DNA from: Litoribaculum gwangyangense
GTDB lineage: Bacteria; Bacteroidota; Bacteroidia; Flavobacteriales; Flavobacteriaceae
Assembly: GCF_039543505.1 (NCBI RefSeq)
Contig: NZ_BAABJW010000003.1
Location: 393,229 to 457,228 of the forward strand
Length of the DNA: 64,000 nucleotides
Reading direction: 5' to 3'
In this document: piece by piece, positions 1 to 8,497 of the stretch
How the letters are laid out: each line of letters starts with the position of its first letter
Position numbering within the stretch: the first letter of the stretch is position 1
Program-made: the position numbers and the translations under genes
The notes under the pieces: generated by a model
Database searches by the model: none
Seen by the model: only the letters and a program-made list of their open reading frames with translations
What the model was told of the DNA's origin: nothing

Positions 1-570
1 GAGATAAACTATACTGCAACTACTGATAGGCCAACCCATATCAATCTTTCACAACACTCATTTTTTAATTTATTTGGAGCTGGAAAAGGCAGTATTAATA
101 GTCATTTATTACAAATTAACGCAGCATATTTTACACCTATCGATGAAGAATTAATCCCAACGGGGCAGATTGAAGAGGTAAAAAGCACGCCGTTTGATTT
201 TACTAACATTAAACCAATGGGAAAAGATATAGATGCAGATAACCAACAATTAAAATTTGGTTCTGGATACGATCATAACTTTGTTTTGGAGGGATCTGGA
301 TTAAGAGTGGCTGCGAAAGTTTTTGAACCTAACTCAGGCAGAGTTATGGAAGTCATTACAAATGAACCAGGGCTACAGTTTTATGGAGGAAACTTTTTAG
401 ATGAGAGAAATGTGGGAAAAGAAAACTTAACCTATGGATATAGAACCGCATTTTGCTTAGAAACCCAACATTTTCCTAACGGTCCAAATGAAACAAGTTT
501 TCCTTCAACTTTACTAGACCCAGATGATGAATATCATTCTACCTGTATTTACAAATTTTCAATTAAATGA
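1..570 (+). CDS. galM: aldose 1-epimerase (galactose mutarotase), C-terminal part
   Basis: The frame is open from the first base, so the true start lies before the window and only about 189 C-terminal residues are seen. The enzyme interconverts alpha and beta anomers of galactose, glucose and related aldoses. Visible family signatures are LSQHSFFNLFG (the family's LTNHSYFNL with the catalytic His), then YTPIDEELIPTG and TPFDF, and near the end FCLETQHFPNGPN, which holds the catalytic Glu and is followed by the usual beta-strand tail ending in YKFSIK. Canonical Asn before the catalytic His is Gln here, which should be tolerated. The product reads as intact to its stop. Family assignment is firm; the exact sugar is not shown by this fragment. 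Confidence 0.93.
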   Translation, partial: EINYTATTDRPTHINLSQHSFFNLFGAGKGSINSHLLQINAAYFTPIDEELIPTGQIEEVKSTPFDFTNIKPMGKDIDADNQQLKFGSGYDHNFVLEGSGLRVAAKVFEPNSGRVMEVITNEPGLQFYGGNFLDERNVGKENLTYGYRTAFCLETQHFPNGPNETSFPSTLLDPDDEYHSTCIYKFSIK

Positions 571-661
571 TAAAACTATTTTAGGTTACAATAAGTAATT
601 AAAATAATAATGGGATAAATACCATATTTGCCAATATTAATTCTGTATTAATTAAATTTTT

Positions 662-1462
662 ATGAAAAAAACTAACTTCTTAATCGGCTTTTTTGTTTTA
701 TCAATAGGCTTTTTTTCATGTTCTTTAAAACAGAAAAATTCTAATTTAAATGCTGAAAAATGTGAATGTACTCTTAACTCAACTGCTAATGATTCGGTTT
801 CATTAGAACAACAAGAACTTGACTATTTTTATTCCTTAATGGCATACGCTGTAGTTTATAAAGATTGGCAAAACAACGCTATGGAAAAATCAAGTAGAGG
901 CTATAACATAGGTTCTGTGTTAGTAGATAATGATAAATATGTTGTAAACTGGGCAAGAAATTCAGTTAATAGCACTATGAACGGAACACAACATGGTGAG
1001 GTAAGATTGATGCAGTCTTATTTAGACAGTATGCAATCCTTTTCTTTAAAAGGCTTTTCTATATACTCAACATTAGAACCCTGTGCTATGTGTGCTGGCA
1101 TGATGAAATTGACTGAAGTCTATAGAACTGTTTATGGCCAAACAGATCCAGCTTATGGAAAAGCGTTAGAAAGACTCCAATTAGAATCAGGATCATGTTG
1201 TACTAATGGTTATTCCTCTTATCCACGACCTGTAATTTCAGACAAATCACCTGACCCTTTATCATTGGAAATAGATTCAACATATACTCAGTACAAAGGA
1301 AAATATATAGTTAATTTTTTAACGACACCAGAAGCTGAAAAATTATTTAAGAAAGCATCAGAAATGTTTCAACAATATAACAAAGCTAAATATGTAGAAA
1401 ATCAAAAGTATATTGATAGTGCTCATAAATTTTATAATTTTGTTGTAACTCCCATTAAATAG
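662..1462 (+). CDS. lipoprotein with cytidine/nucleoside deaminase fold
   Basis: A 266-residue protein beginning with a lipoprotein signal (hydrophobic run, then GFFSC with the lipid-modified Cys at residue 20). The middle carries the zinc-site motifs of the cytidine deaminase-like superfamily: H111-G112-E113 (canonical HAE or CAE) and P140-C141-A-M-C144 (PCxxC), in the correct order and spacing, within a context (SVLVDN, STLEPCAMCAGMM) closest to the TadA/guanine-deaminase branch. A further 120 residues after the core are Lys/Glu/Tyr rich and unassigned. Members of this fold are normally cytosolic and act on free bases, nucleotides or tRNA, or are secreted toxins; a membrane-anchored form outside the cytoplasm is unusual. 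No immunity-like gene is obvious next door. Substrate unknown. Confidence 0.8.
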   Translation: MKKTNFLIGFFVLSIGFFSCSLKQKNSNLNAEKCECTLNSTANDSVSLEQQELDYFYSLMAYAVVYKDWQNNAMEKSSRGYNIGSVLVDNDKYVVNWARNSVNSTMNGTQHGEVRLMQSYLDSMQSFSLKGFSIYSTLEPCAMCAGMMKLTEVYRTVYGQTDPAYGKALERLQLESGSCCTNGYSSYPRPVISDKSPDPLSLEIDSTYTQYKGKYIVNFLTTPEAEKLFKKASEMFQQYNKAKYVENQKYIDSAHKFYNFVVTPIK

Positions 1463-1547
1463 CAAATTAAAACTACCCTGCCCTTAATAAAAGTAATTGC
1501 TAGTTTTAACTTGCTTACAAAAATCCTTTCGAATTTTCTATTTGGCC

Positions 1548-1555
1548 TATATTTG
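1548..1555 (+). promoter_or_regulatory. Bacteroidota -7 promoter element (TATATTTG)
   Basis: TATATTTG matches the TAnnTTTG consensus of the Bacteroidota primary sigma factor. It lies about 64 bases before the ATG at 1619. The -33 region is only TTTC, so the match is partial. Confidence 0.5.
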
Positions 1556-1618
1556 CTAAATTAGGGAACTAAATAAGGTGGAAGGGTAAAGCTGAAATAA
1601 GGCATTAAAACTAATAAA

Positions 1619-2020
1619 ATGAAAGTAAACCTTAAAGTAATCCACTGGTTACCTAGGATTATTTGTATGCTTGCTATTTTGTTTATCAGCATATTCGCAT
1701 TCGATGTATTTAATCCAGAAAAAACAATTTTGCAACAGACTGGTGATTTTCTCATGCATCTCATCCCATCTTTTGTTTTAATCATCTTTCTCATCATTGC
1801 ATGGAAATGGGAATTTATTGGTGGTATCATATTTACTTTACTAGGGCTTGGATTTAGTCCATTAATTTTCCTTCATAACTATAACATGAACCAATCTATT
1901 TGGATGAGCCTCCTGATAGTTCTAATTGTAACTTTACCATTTGTTTTTGCAGGAATTCTTTTTATTTTGAGTCATAGAATGAAGAAAAAGAATTTATCAT
2001 CTTCAACTAAAAATGAATAA
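1619..2020 (+). CDS. small four-helix membrane protein (DUF7670-like)
   Basis: A 133-residue protein that is almost entirely hydrophobic, with four predicted membrane helices at about residues 10-30, 44-63, 66-85 and 95-118, a short Lys-rich cytoplasmic tail (RMKKKN), and no signal peptide. The pattern LPRIICML...FLMHLIPSFVL...AWKWEFIGG resembles small Bacteroidota membrane proteins grouped as DUF7670; that name is from memory and should be checked. No catalytic residues are evident. It stands alone with its own promoter-like element upstream and no operon partner. Confidence 0.7.
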   Translation: MKVNLKVIHWLPRIICMLAILFISIFAFDVFNPEKTILQQTGDFLMHLIPSFVLIIFLIIAWKWEFIGGIIFTLLGLGFSPLIFLHNYNMNQSIWMSLLIVLIVTLPFVFAGILFILSHRMKKKNLSSSTKNE

Positions 2021-2135
2021 GTGAACATCTAACCAGCTAATAATAATGCGCATTCTATTGCTAACTTTGTGTGTATTAAAAAAGTTAAATACTAGCCAGT
2101 GAAACTACCCTTGAAGAGACCGTTGTAAACACTAA

Positions 2136-2164
2136 AAAAAAACCTCCAACCGTAAAAGGTTGAA
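2136..2164 (-). terminator. weak intrinsic terminator after the LamG lipoprotein
   Basis: Read on the minus strand, CAACC-TTTTAC-GGTTG is followed four bases later by nine T residues. The stem is only five pairs, so the call is tentative. Confidence 0.4.
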
Positions 2165-2225
2165 ATACCGAATTTAAGTGCAATCATAGTTGATTTTATA
2201 AATGTGGTTAACTTTTATAATTTTA

Positions 2226-3353
2226 TCAGTTGTTAAAAAGGTCCGTTATTTCTGCTTCAGTCAATCCCCTGTCGTAAACAAATACATCGTCCACCATCCC
2301 GTTTAAATCACTATCTACACCTACAATTTGGCTTTGCTGTCCAACTCTAAATTTGACATTATTGGCAATTTGAAAACCACCTATGTTATTTTCCGCAATT
2401 AGACTATTGTTAATATATAATTTTTGAACACCGTCATGGTACATAGCAACAATGTGAACCCATTCGTTGATAGGAAAGCTAGTATCCATCTCCATATGGT
2501 TATTAGAAATATTCCATCTCAATTTGTTACCATCAGGATTAAGTCCTAAATAATATCCAGTCCCTTGCGCCGTGCCTGTATTTGTGTATTGCCATTTGTT
2601 TAAAATTGCTTCCCAATTGGTTTGACCATCATATTTATACACCCATAAAGAAACTGAAACATTTGAACTTGGATTAATTAAACTTGTGTTAGACACTTCT
2701 AAATATGCGTTTTCTCCAAATTCCATAGCAGAATCAGCTTGTCCATTTCTGTTTTGACTGGAGTTAACTGAGCCGACTAGTAAACCGTCATTGGAATAGC
2801 CACTTGAATCATTCCCATTACCATCTAGATAAAACAAAGCCAATAAGCTTGGGTCCTGACTGTATGAGCATCCATTTGAATTTACACTTTCACCTTCTGG
2901 TGTATCAGGACAAGTGTCAGCACTATTGGGAACGCCATCATTATCATCGTCATACTGCCTATTTGAACATCCATCATTGTCAACATTTTCACCCTCAGGA
3001 GTATCAGGGCACAGGTCGGCACTGTTAGGGATACCGTCATTATCATCATCACTTTCAAAAACGGCTGTAACGGTAACATTTGAATTAACAGTAATATTAA
3101 CTGGGTTATTGAAACCGGAGGCAGCTCCCGTCCAGTTTATAAATACGAAATTATCAGATGGAGTGGCAGTAATTATCACCGAACTGCCTTCCTCATAGGT
3201 TCCAGAGCTTGGACTAACGGTTCCACCGGATTGAGGGCTGGCTTGAGTTGTCAGGGTATATGTTACAGTTTCTGGTAAAGAATCGGAGTCTGAATCATTG
3301 GAACAAGCTATACATAGCATCAAAGCTAAAAGAAGGGATAGTCTTTTCATCAC
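2226..3353 (-). CDS. surface lipoprotein with InlB-type repeat, thrombospondin-3 repeats and LamG domain
   Basis: A 375-residue protein with a lipoprotein signal (LMLCIACSNDSDSD, lipid Cys at about 17). In order: an InlB B-type beta repeat (about 30-100: GGTVSPSSGTYEEGSSV...FINWTG), two calcium-binding thrombospondin type 3 repeats (about 101-165; each has DDDNDGIPNSADLCPDTPEG or a close copy), and a concanavalin A/LamG-like lectin domain from about 170 to the end (DGNGNDSSGYSNDG...VDDVFVYDRGLTEAEI). The Ser/Asp-rich stretch straight after the lipid Cys resembles the export signal that sends Bacteroidota lipoproteins to the outer surface. A carbohydrate- or matrix-binding role is inferred; there is no catalytic domain. 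The gene is monocistronic. Confidence 0.85.
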   Translation of the reverse strand: MMKRLSLLLALMLCIACSNDSDSDSLPETVTYTLTTQASPQSGGTVSPSSGTYEEGSSVIITATPSDNFVFINWTGAASGFNNPVNITVNSNVTVTAVFESDDDNDGIPNSADLCPDTPEGENVDNDGCSNRQYDDDNDGVPNSADTCPDTPEGESVNSNGCSYSQDPSLLALFYLDGNGNDSSGYSNDGLLVGSVNSSQNRNGQADSAMEFGENAYLEVSNTSLINPSSNVSVSLWVYKYDGQTNWEAILNKWQYTNTGTAQGTGYYLGLNPDGNKLRWNISNNHMEMDTSFPINEWVHIVAMYHDGVQKLYINNSLIAENNIGGFQIANNVKFRVGQQSQIVGVDSDLNGMVDDVFVYDRGLTEAEITDLFNN

Positions 3354-3559
3354 AATATAAATTTGGTTAGGTTTTTAAATTTAGGATTTAACCAAATTTT
3401 CTACAATACTCAATTTGAGTATTTTTTAATCATTAGAAAAACCCTTTTAAGATTACAATTTTTAAAATGTCCTTATTTTTTGGGAGGGGATAGTTAAGCA
3501 AATTTTATTTCCCAATTTTGAGTAACAAAAAAAGCCAAACACTGTCGTATTTCGCTTGT

Positions 3560-3588
3560 TGTAGCGGGAAGCATCGAATTATCGAACC
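3560..3588 (-). pseudogene. possible decayed tRNA 3'-end fragment
   Basis: The 11-mer TGTAGCGGGAA at 3560-3570 is identical to 5825-5835, the 3' end of the initiator tRNA gene. The 7-mer TCGAACC at 3582-3588 repeats its T-loop region (5842-5848), in the same order with five extra bases between. This could be a remnant attachment site or chance similarity; it sits in an otherwise featureless 291-base gap. Confidence 0.3.
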
Positions 3589-3644
3589 AAAATGATTTTA
3601 TAGGCGATTTTTTAAAGGTTATTGAATTTGATTAAAAACATTTA

Positions 3645-5735
3645 TTAATCGAAGCTTTCAGTTTTGATTAGATTTCCTTCACTATCAAATTCTTTATATT
3701 GACCAGATAATGAACCATTCTTATAATTTCTAATATTTCTCAATTGCCCATTTTCATAAAAATTCTTTACCTCATAAGAAGAACGACCTTCTTTAAAATT
3801 CCTTATCTCCCTTAGTTGACCGTTTTCATAATAGCCCTTCCATTCTCCATAAGGCTGTCCATCCATGTAATTTTCTATATCACTTATTTGTCCGCTTTCA
3901 AAATAACGCTTCCATTCACCATTACGTTCATTATAATCCTCTGTATAATTTTCAATCAATTTTAATTGTCCGTTTTGATAATAACTCTTCCATTCTCCTA
4001 TTTTTATATCATCATATATAAAATTTCCTGTGGACTCTAATTGTCCATTGTCATAATAACTCTTGAATACTATAGAAGAAAGACCATCCTTATAAATTTT
4101 AATATCTCTTATCTGACCGTTTACGTAATAACGCTTCCATTCTCCTATTTTTATATCACTGTATTCTTCTTCACTATATTGTTCTTCGCTTAAATAAATT
4201 TCTATTGATTCTAATTGTCCATTTTCATAATTTGTCTTCCATTCTCCAGAACGATTTCCCTTCTTGGTAAAATTTTCAAGCTTACTTAATTGACCATTTT
4301 TATAATAACTCTTCCATTCTCCTATTTTTTTATCATCATAAACACCATCTCCATTATAATTTCCTATTGATTCTAATTGTCCATTATCATAATAGCTCTT
4401 AAACTCTCCAGAACGTTTACCATATTTATAATTTGAAAGCTCCCACAATTGTCCGTTTTCATAATAACTTTTCCATTCCCCTTTTTGTCTATTTAGATAA
4501 AAATAATCGTCTTTGCTATAATCGTCTTTACTAAAATAATTTCCTATTGCCTTTAATTGTCCATTTTCATAATAATGCTTCCATTCCCCTATTTTGGTAT
4601 CAAATTCATCTCTAGCCACAAGATAATTTCCTATTGATTCTAATTGGCCATTGTTATAATAAGTTTCCCATAGTCCATCTTTAGCTCCATTTATATACTT
4701 CTCATTACACTTTAATTGTCCATTTTCATGGTACTCTTGCCAAAGCCCGTCTTTTTTTCCATTAATATAATTGCCCTTGCTTGTAACTTGACCCTCATAA
4801 CTATATTGCTCATAAAAACCATGCTCAATATCATCCTTAAAATTCACTTTTGTTTCTAACTGTCCATTATTATAATAGTACTCCCAAATGCCTTCTTTTT
4901 TATCATCTATATAGTTTCCTTTTATTCTTATATTCCCATTGTATGGGTCAAAATCTTCCGAAAGGCCATTTTTTTTATTGTTCTTCCAATATTCTCTTAT
5001 TGAAAGTTTGCCATAATAATTGTCGTATTCTTCTGAAACACCATCTTTTTCACCATTTTTGAAAGTTTGTTTGCTGATTAAATCACCTTTCTCATTATTT
5101 TGTATCCAAACACCATCTTTTTTTCCATTTTTTATAAAGCCTGATATTTCAAAAGTCATATTCTGATTATATTGTTTTACCTCTCCTGTATATAAATTAC
5201 CATTAAGGGAGTACTCTTCATTATCATAGCCATCATACGCTACATTTAAATCATCATAGGCAACTGTTATATCCTTCTTATCGACTTTTAGTGGTTCTTT
5301 TAAATCATATCCGTTATTAAAAGCACCTCCCTGAAGTGTAAAAACACTCGATTCCCATCCATCCCTGTAATTGGTTTTTACCAAATCTCCATACTCTAAG
5401 TACTCCTCACTGTAACCATTTAGCACTCCTTTAGAATAATTTTTTCTTGCTTGTATCTTTCCATCTGTATGATAAAAGGACCATACGCCGTCCTGCAATC
5501 CATCCTTAAAATTACCTTTGAATGCAATCATACCATTCGGTCTTATGTTTTGACAACCGCCATTAAAGGGTTTACCGTTATGATTCATTGTTCCAGAAGT
5601 TTGGTCATAGTTCAATTCATTTACAGAAACTATTTTTTCTTGTGCATTGCTTTGATAAGTACCTAAAAAAAGGAAAGCAGTTAACAATAACAAGTTTACC
5701 TTGTAAAGCGTTATTTGTTTGATAATTAACTTCAT
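3645..5735 (-). CDS. exported MORN-like repeat protein (YwqK family)
   Basis: A 696-residue protein with an N-terminal signal peptide (about 1-31, LLLLTAFLFLGTYQSNAQ) followed almost entirely by tandem repeats of roughly 22-35 residues of the form GEWKSYYENGQLxxIGNY. I count 13 NGQL/NGQI cores plus one SGQI and one EGQV, with earlier diverged units (DGVWSFY, DGLWQEY). This is the toxin-antitoxin-like/YwqK or MORN-type repeat, which folds into stacked beta hairpins. No catalytic domain, lipobox or type IX sorting tail is visible. The repeats are also visible as imperfect direct repeats in the DNA. Function unknown; a scaffold or binding role is inferred only from architecture. Confidence 0.8.
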   Translation of the reverse strand: MKLIIKQITLYKVNLLLLTAFLFLGTYQSNAQEKIVSVNELNYDQTSGTMNHNGKPFNGGCQNIRPNGMIAFKGNFKDGLQDGVWSFYHTDGKIQARKNYSKGVLNGYSEEYLEYGDLVKTNYRDGWESSVFTLQGGAFNNGYDLKEPLKVDKKDITVAYDDLNVAYDGYDNEEYSLNGNLYTGEVKQYNQNMTFEISGFIKNGKKDGVWIQNNEKGDLISKQTFKNGEKDGVSEEYDNYYGKLSIREYWKNNKKNGLSEDFDPYNGNIRIKGNYIDDKKEGIWEYYYNNGQLETKVNFKDDIEHGFYEQYSYEGQVTSKGNYINGKKDGLWQEYHENGQLKCNEKYINGAKDGLWETYYNNGQLESIGNYLVARDEFDTKIGEWKHYYENGQLKAIGNYFSKDDYSKDDYFYLNRQKGEWKSYYENGQLWELSNYKYGKRSGEFKSYYDNGQLESIGNYNGDGVYDDKKIGEWKSYYKNGQLSKLENFTKKGNRSGEWKTNYENGQLESIEIYLSEEQYSEEEYSDIKIGEWKRYYVNGQIRDIKIYKDGLSSIVFKSYYDNGQLESTGNFIYDDIKIGEWKSYYQNGQLKLIENYTEDYNERNGEWKRYFESGQISDIENYMDGQPYGEWKGYYENGQLREIRNFKEGRSSYEVKNFYENGQLRNIRNYKNGSLSGQYKEFDSEGNLIKTESFD
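3700..5120 (-). repeat. imperfect tandem repeats inside the MORN-like gene
   Basis: Blocks such as TCTAATTGTCCATTTTCATA recur throughout at irregular spacing. They encode the NGQL repeat cores, and the region is prone to copy-number change. Confidence 0.7.
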
Positions 5736-5787
5736 AAATTAGTTCTTATTTAGTTTTACAATATAGAGAATAAAATAACTGGAAGAA

Positions 5788-5821
5788 TAAAAAAAAAGCC
5801 CCTTGATTTCTCAAGGAGCTT
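5788..5821 (-). terminator. intrinsic terminator after the initiator tRNA
   Basis: On the minus strand a stem AAGC/GCTT plus CCTTGA/TCAAGG, with one mismatch between them and a GAAA loop, is followed by nine T residues. It lies just beyond the tRNA 3' end. Confidence 0.8.
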
Positions 5822-5826
5822 CTGTG

Positions 5827-5899
<73 letters not shown>

Positions 5900-5910
5900 A
5901 TATAGGACTG

Positions 5911-5940
5911 CAAATATACAATCCTTTTTAATTTCTACAA
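5911..5940 (-). promoter_or_regulatory. promoter of the initiator tRNA
   Basis: Minus strand TTG (5938-5940), 19 bases, then TATATTTG (5911-5918): a full match to the Bacteroidota TTG-N-TAnnTTTG promoter. It ends about 12 bases before the mature tRNA 5' end. Confidence 0.85.
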
Positions 5941-5958
5941 GAATAAAATTAGAAAATA

Positions 5959-6141
5959 TTATTGCTCTATACTATCAGCTTGAAAAGCTATCAATTCTGA
6001 GTTGGAAAACTGAACAGAAACTTGAATAGGATTGCAACACACTTCGCAATCCTCAATATAAGATTGATTAGAAACCGAATTATCGATTAACATAGATATA
6101 CTTTCCCAACAATATGGGCAGGTAAAAAAGTGTTCTAACAT
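5959..6141 (-). CDS. CPXCG-type cysteine-rich small protein
   Basis: A 60-residue protein with two Cys pairs: CPYC at about 8-11 near the N terminus and CEVCC at about 33-37, around the conserved core SYIEDCEVCCNPI. This matches the CPXCG-motif family of small bacterial zinc-ribbon-like proteins, although the second-pair-proximal Gly of CPXCG is Trp here (CPYCW). Probably binds one zinc ion; function unknown across the family. It sits between the LRR gene terminator and the tRNA promoter. Confidence 0.85.
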   Translation of the reverse strand: MLEHFFTCPYCWESISMLIDNSVSNQSYIEDCEVCCNPIQVSVQFSNSELIAFQADSIEQ

Positions 6142-6151
6142 ATGTTAAAAA

Positions 6152-6182
6152 TAAAAAAATAGCCATCAAAAATGATGGCTAT
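6152..6182 (-). terminator. intrinsic terminator after the LRR gene
   Basis: Perfect 10-pair stem ATAGCCATCA/TGATGGCTAT with a four-base loop, followed on the minus strand by a T-run. Confidence 0.85.
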
Positions 6183-6207
6183 TCAAAACAATATTTAAAA
6201 ATTAATT

Positions 6208-7032
6208 TTATTCTTTTTCAATATCCATTACCGCGGTAGAATTTTGTAATTCTAACAAACCTAATGTTGGTGGGTTTTTACCTGAAACGCTTATATATTC
6301 TTGATTTAAATTATTATCACTAACCATGACTGTATTTAACTTTGTTAAGTTAATAAGATCTATAGGCAAATCACCTGTAAACTGATTAGTGGACAATAAT
6401 AACTCTTCTAAATCTTTTAATTGGGCAATTTCAATAGGAATTTCTCCATTCATTTTGTTATCCATTAAACTCAACTTTTGAAGTTTTGTTAATGCATAAA
6501 TCTCAGTTGGGATTTGTCCTGTTAAATAGTTACTTCCTAACAACAGTTCTCTTAGATTGGTAAGTTCCATTAAAGAGGCTGGTATCTTACCAGTAAGTTT
6601 GTTGCTGTATAATTTTAAAGATTCTAATTTTTTCAATTCTCCCAATTCTGTTGGAATATTACCTTCAAAACCATTCATAAACAATTCAAGCGATGTTAAA
6701 TCTTTTAAATTTTTTAGAGACGTTGGAATGGTTCCAGTTAATTTATTAAAACCTAGATTTATCTTCCTTAAGTGAATTAAACTTCCTATTTCTGCAGGCA
6801 AATTTCCTTGTAAGTTGTTGAATTGAAGATTTAATTCAACTATTTTTTCGTTTTCAATCTTAACACCGTACCAAGAATCTATTGATGCACTTAAATCCCA
6901 AGTAGAATTCCATTCGGTTCCGTTGGTCGAGTGGTATAGAGCAATTAATGCGTCTTTTTCAGTTGAGGAAATATTAGCAAATGAGTAAAATGCTGTTAAT
7001 ATAAAGATTAGTGATAACTTTAAGGTCTTCAT
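6208..7032 (-). CDS. secreted leucine-rich-repeat protein, plant-type LRRs
   Basis: A 274-residue protein with a signal peptide (about 1-20, LSLIFILTAFYSFA). An N-terminal cap resembles the plant LRRNT_2 module (KDALIALYHSTNGTEWN...WYGVKIENEKIVELNL), followed from about residue 65 to 250 by eight or so 23-24-residue repeats of the plant-specific form LxxLxLxxNxLxGxIPxxL. Such repeats form a solenoid that binds protein or glycan partners. There is no membrane anchor, no lipobox and no type IX sorting tail; the protein stops about 25 residues after the last repeat, so it may be periplasmic or released. Monocistronic, with its own terminator. Confidence 0.88.
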   Translation of the reverse strand: MKTLKLSLIFILTAFYSFANISSTEKDALIALYHSTNGTEWNSTWDLSASIDSWYGVKIENEKIVELNLQFNNLQGNLPAEIGSLIHLRKINLGFNKLTGTIPTSLKNLKDLTSLELFMNGFEGNIPTELGELKKLESLKLYSNKLTGKIPASLMELTNLRELLLGSNYLTGQIPTEIYALTKLQKLSLMDNKMNGEIPIEIAQLKDLEELLLSTNQFTGDLPIDLINLTKLNTVMVSDNNLNQEYISVSGKNPPTLGLLELQNSTAVMDIEKE

Positions 7033-7168
7033 GATGTGGTTAAATTTGGGATTAACTAGTACGAAGATATATCACAATCAGACTAATTGCTATTTTATTC
7101 GATGAAATGCATTATATTTTAACATTTACAAATCGATGAATGACACTTAGGTATCACTTTGACTATTT

Positions 7169-8497
7169 TTAAAAACTAACATTCAATAATTCTCCGCTTA
7201 TTTGAAGTAATTGGATTTCTGCCAATTTTGCTAAATATTTAGCTTGATTTCTATTTAATTCAGCATTTAGGAGATTCAATTGCGCTTGCCTAAATTCTAT
7301 AGAGTTAACTTGTCCTAATTTGAATTTTTCGGAGGTTCTTTCAAAATTATTTTGTGCTGTTAAAATATTTTCTTCTTGTATATTGTAAATGACTAATTTG
7401 TTTTGATAATCATCCCAGGCATTATTGAAATCACGTTCTATATTCATAAGGATTTGCTCCTTCTGAATTTGTTGATTTTCTAAATTAATTTTCGCATTCT
7501 TTACCCGATTGAAAGTAGCCCCACCGTCAAATAAATTCCATGAAAAATTCAAACCACCTGATAGCCCAGTATTTGTAGACACCGCCACAAAGGATGCTGC
7601 ATTATTATTATTTTCATTCCAACCATAAGTACCAGTTAATCCGATAGTAGGCAAAAAACCTGATTTACCAAATTTTAGTGCCAAATTACTTATGTCTATG
7701 TTTTTTTCGGTTTGCAATAACAGTGAATTTCTTGTTTTAGCACCTTCATAAAGAGCTTCCTTGTTTAACAAACCAGCAAAACTTATTGCGGTATCTACAG
7801 AGAAATTATTTCCTAAAGCATTTCCTAGTACCACATTTAAGTCGCGCTTAAAATTTATCAGTTGTTGTTTAGCGTTAATTAAATTAATACTATCATTGTT
7901 AATGTCTACTTCAGCATTTAAAATACCCAGCTTTGTGCTTTGTCCATAATCGAACTGATATTTTGCACGTAAAAGGCGATCTTTAGAAATTGTCAAAGTT
8001 TCATTTAAGGCGTCTATATTTTCTGTTAATTGTGCAACATTGTAGTACACAGAGAATAGTTGAGATATGGTGTTTTCTATGGTTTCTCTGGCCTGTAACT
8101 CTGTTAATTTGTATTGTTCTTTTAGTTGTTTGTAATTATAACTCCTACCAAGACCATCAAATAAGACGTAATTAACATTTATTGAAGCATTATATCTTGA
8201 ACTTTCCGCTCCATCAAGTACCCGAACATCACCATTAGAAAGTTCTGCTTCAGTATCATCAATGTTATAAGTAGCACCTGCATTGGCTCTAATTGTGGGA
8301 AGATAGCCAGAATTTAAAATACTGGCATTGTTCATAGCTAAATCTAAACTATTATTCGCCAATTTTATTCCATAGTTATTCTCTAATGCTAACTTTACAG
8401 CGTCATTTGGGGTTACTATTTGTTCTTGACTGTGGTTCTTATAAGCATGAACAAATAGTAAAATAAAAAAAACAACTTTAATATTCATGTTCTTCAT
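7169..8497 (-). CDS. TolC-family outer membrane efflux channel
   Basis: A 442-residue protein with signal peptide (about 1-23) and the two tandem outer-membrane-factor repeats, rich in long amphipathic helices (LANNSLDLAMNNASILNSGY early; LNAELNRNQAKYLAKLAEI at the end). It forms the outer-membrane exit duct of the tripartite pump encoded just upstream. Its start overlaps the end of the pump gene by 20 bases, indicating one transcript and probable translational coupling; an alternative ATG nine bases downstream is possible. Length and spacing are normal for the family. Confidence 0.92.
   Translation of the reverse strand: MKNMNIKVVFFILLFVHAYKNHSQEQIVTPNDAVKLALENNYGIKLANNSLDLAMNNASILNSGYLPTIRANAGATYNIDDTEAELSNGDVRVLDGAESSRYNASINVNYVLFDGLGRSYNYKQLKEQYKLTELQARETIENTISQLFSVYYNVAQLTENIDALNETLTISKDRLLRAKYQFDYGQSTKLGILNAEVDINNDSINLINAKQQLINFKRDLNVVLGNALGNNFSVDTAISFAGLLNKEALYEGAKTRNSLLLQTEKNIDISNLALKFGKSGFLPTIGLTGTYGWNENNNNAASFVAVSTNTGLSGGLNFSWNLFDGGATFNRVKNAKINLENQQIQKEQILMNIERDFNNAWDDYQNKLVIYNIQEENILTAQNNFERTSEKFKLGQVNSIEFRQAQLNLLNAELNRNQAKYLAKLAEIQLLQISGELLNVSF

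Noticed and set aside
1541..1557. Sigma-54-like TTTGGCCTATATTTGC sequence
   Set aside because: The GG and GC are nine bases apart rather than ten, and the same bases form a good TATATTTG primary-sigma element.
3700..5120. Repeat array that might be CRISPR
   Set aside because: Repeats are in frame, imperfect and encode the NGQL units of one protein; spacing is irregular.
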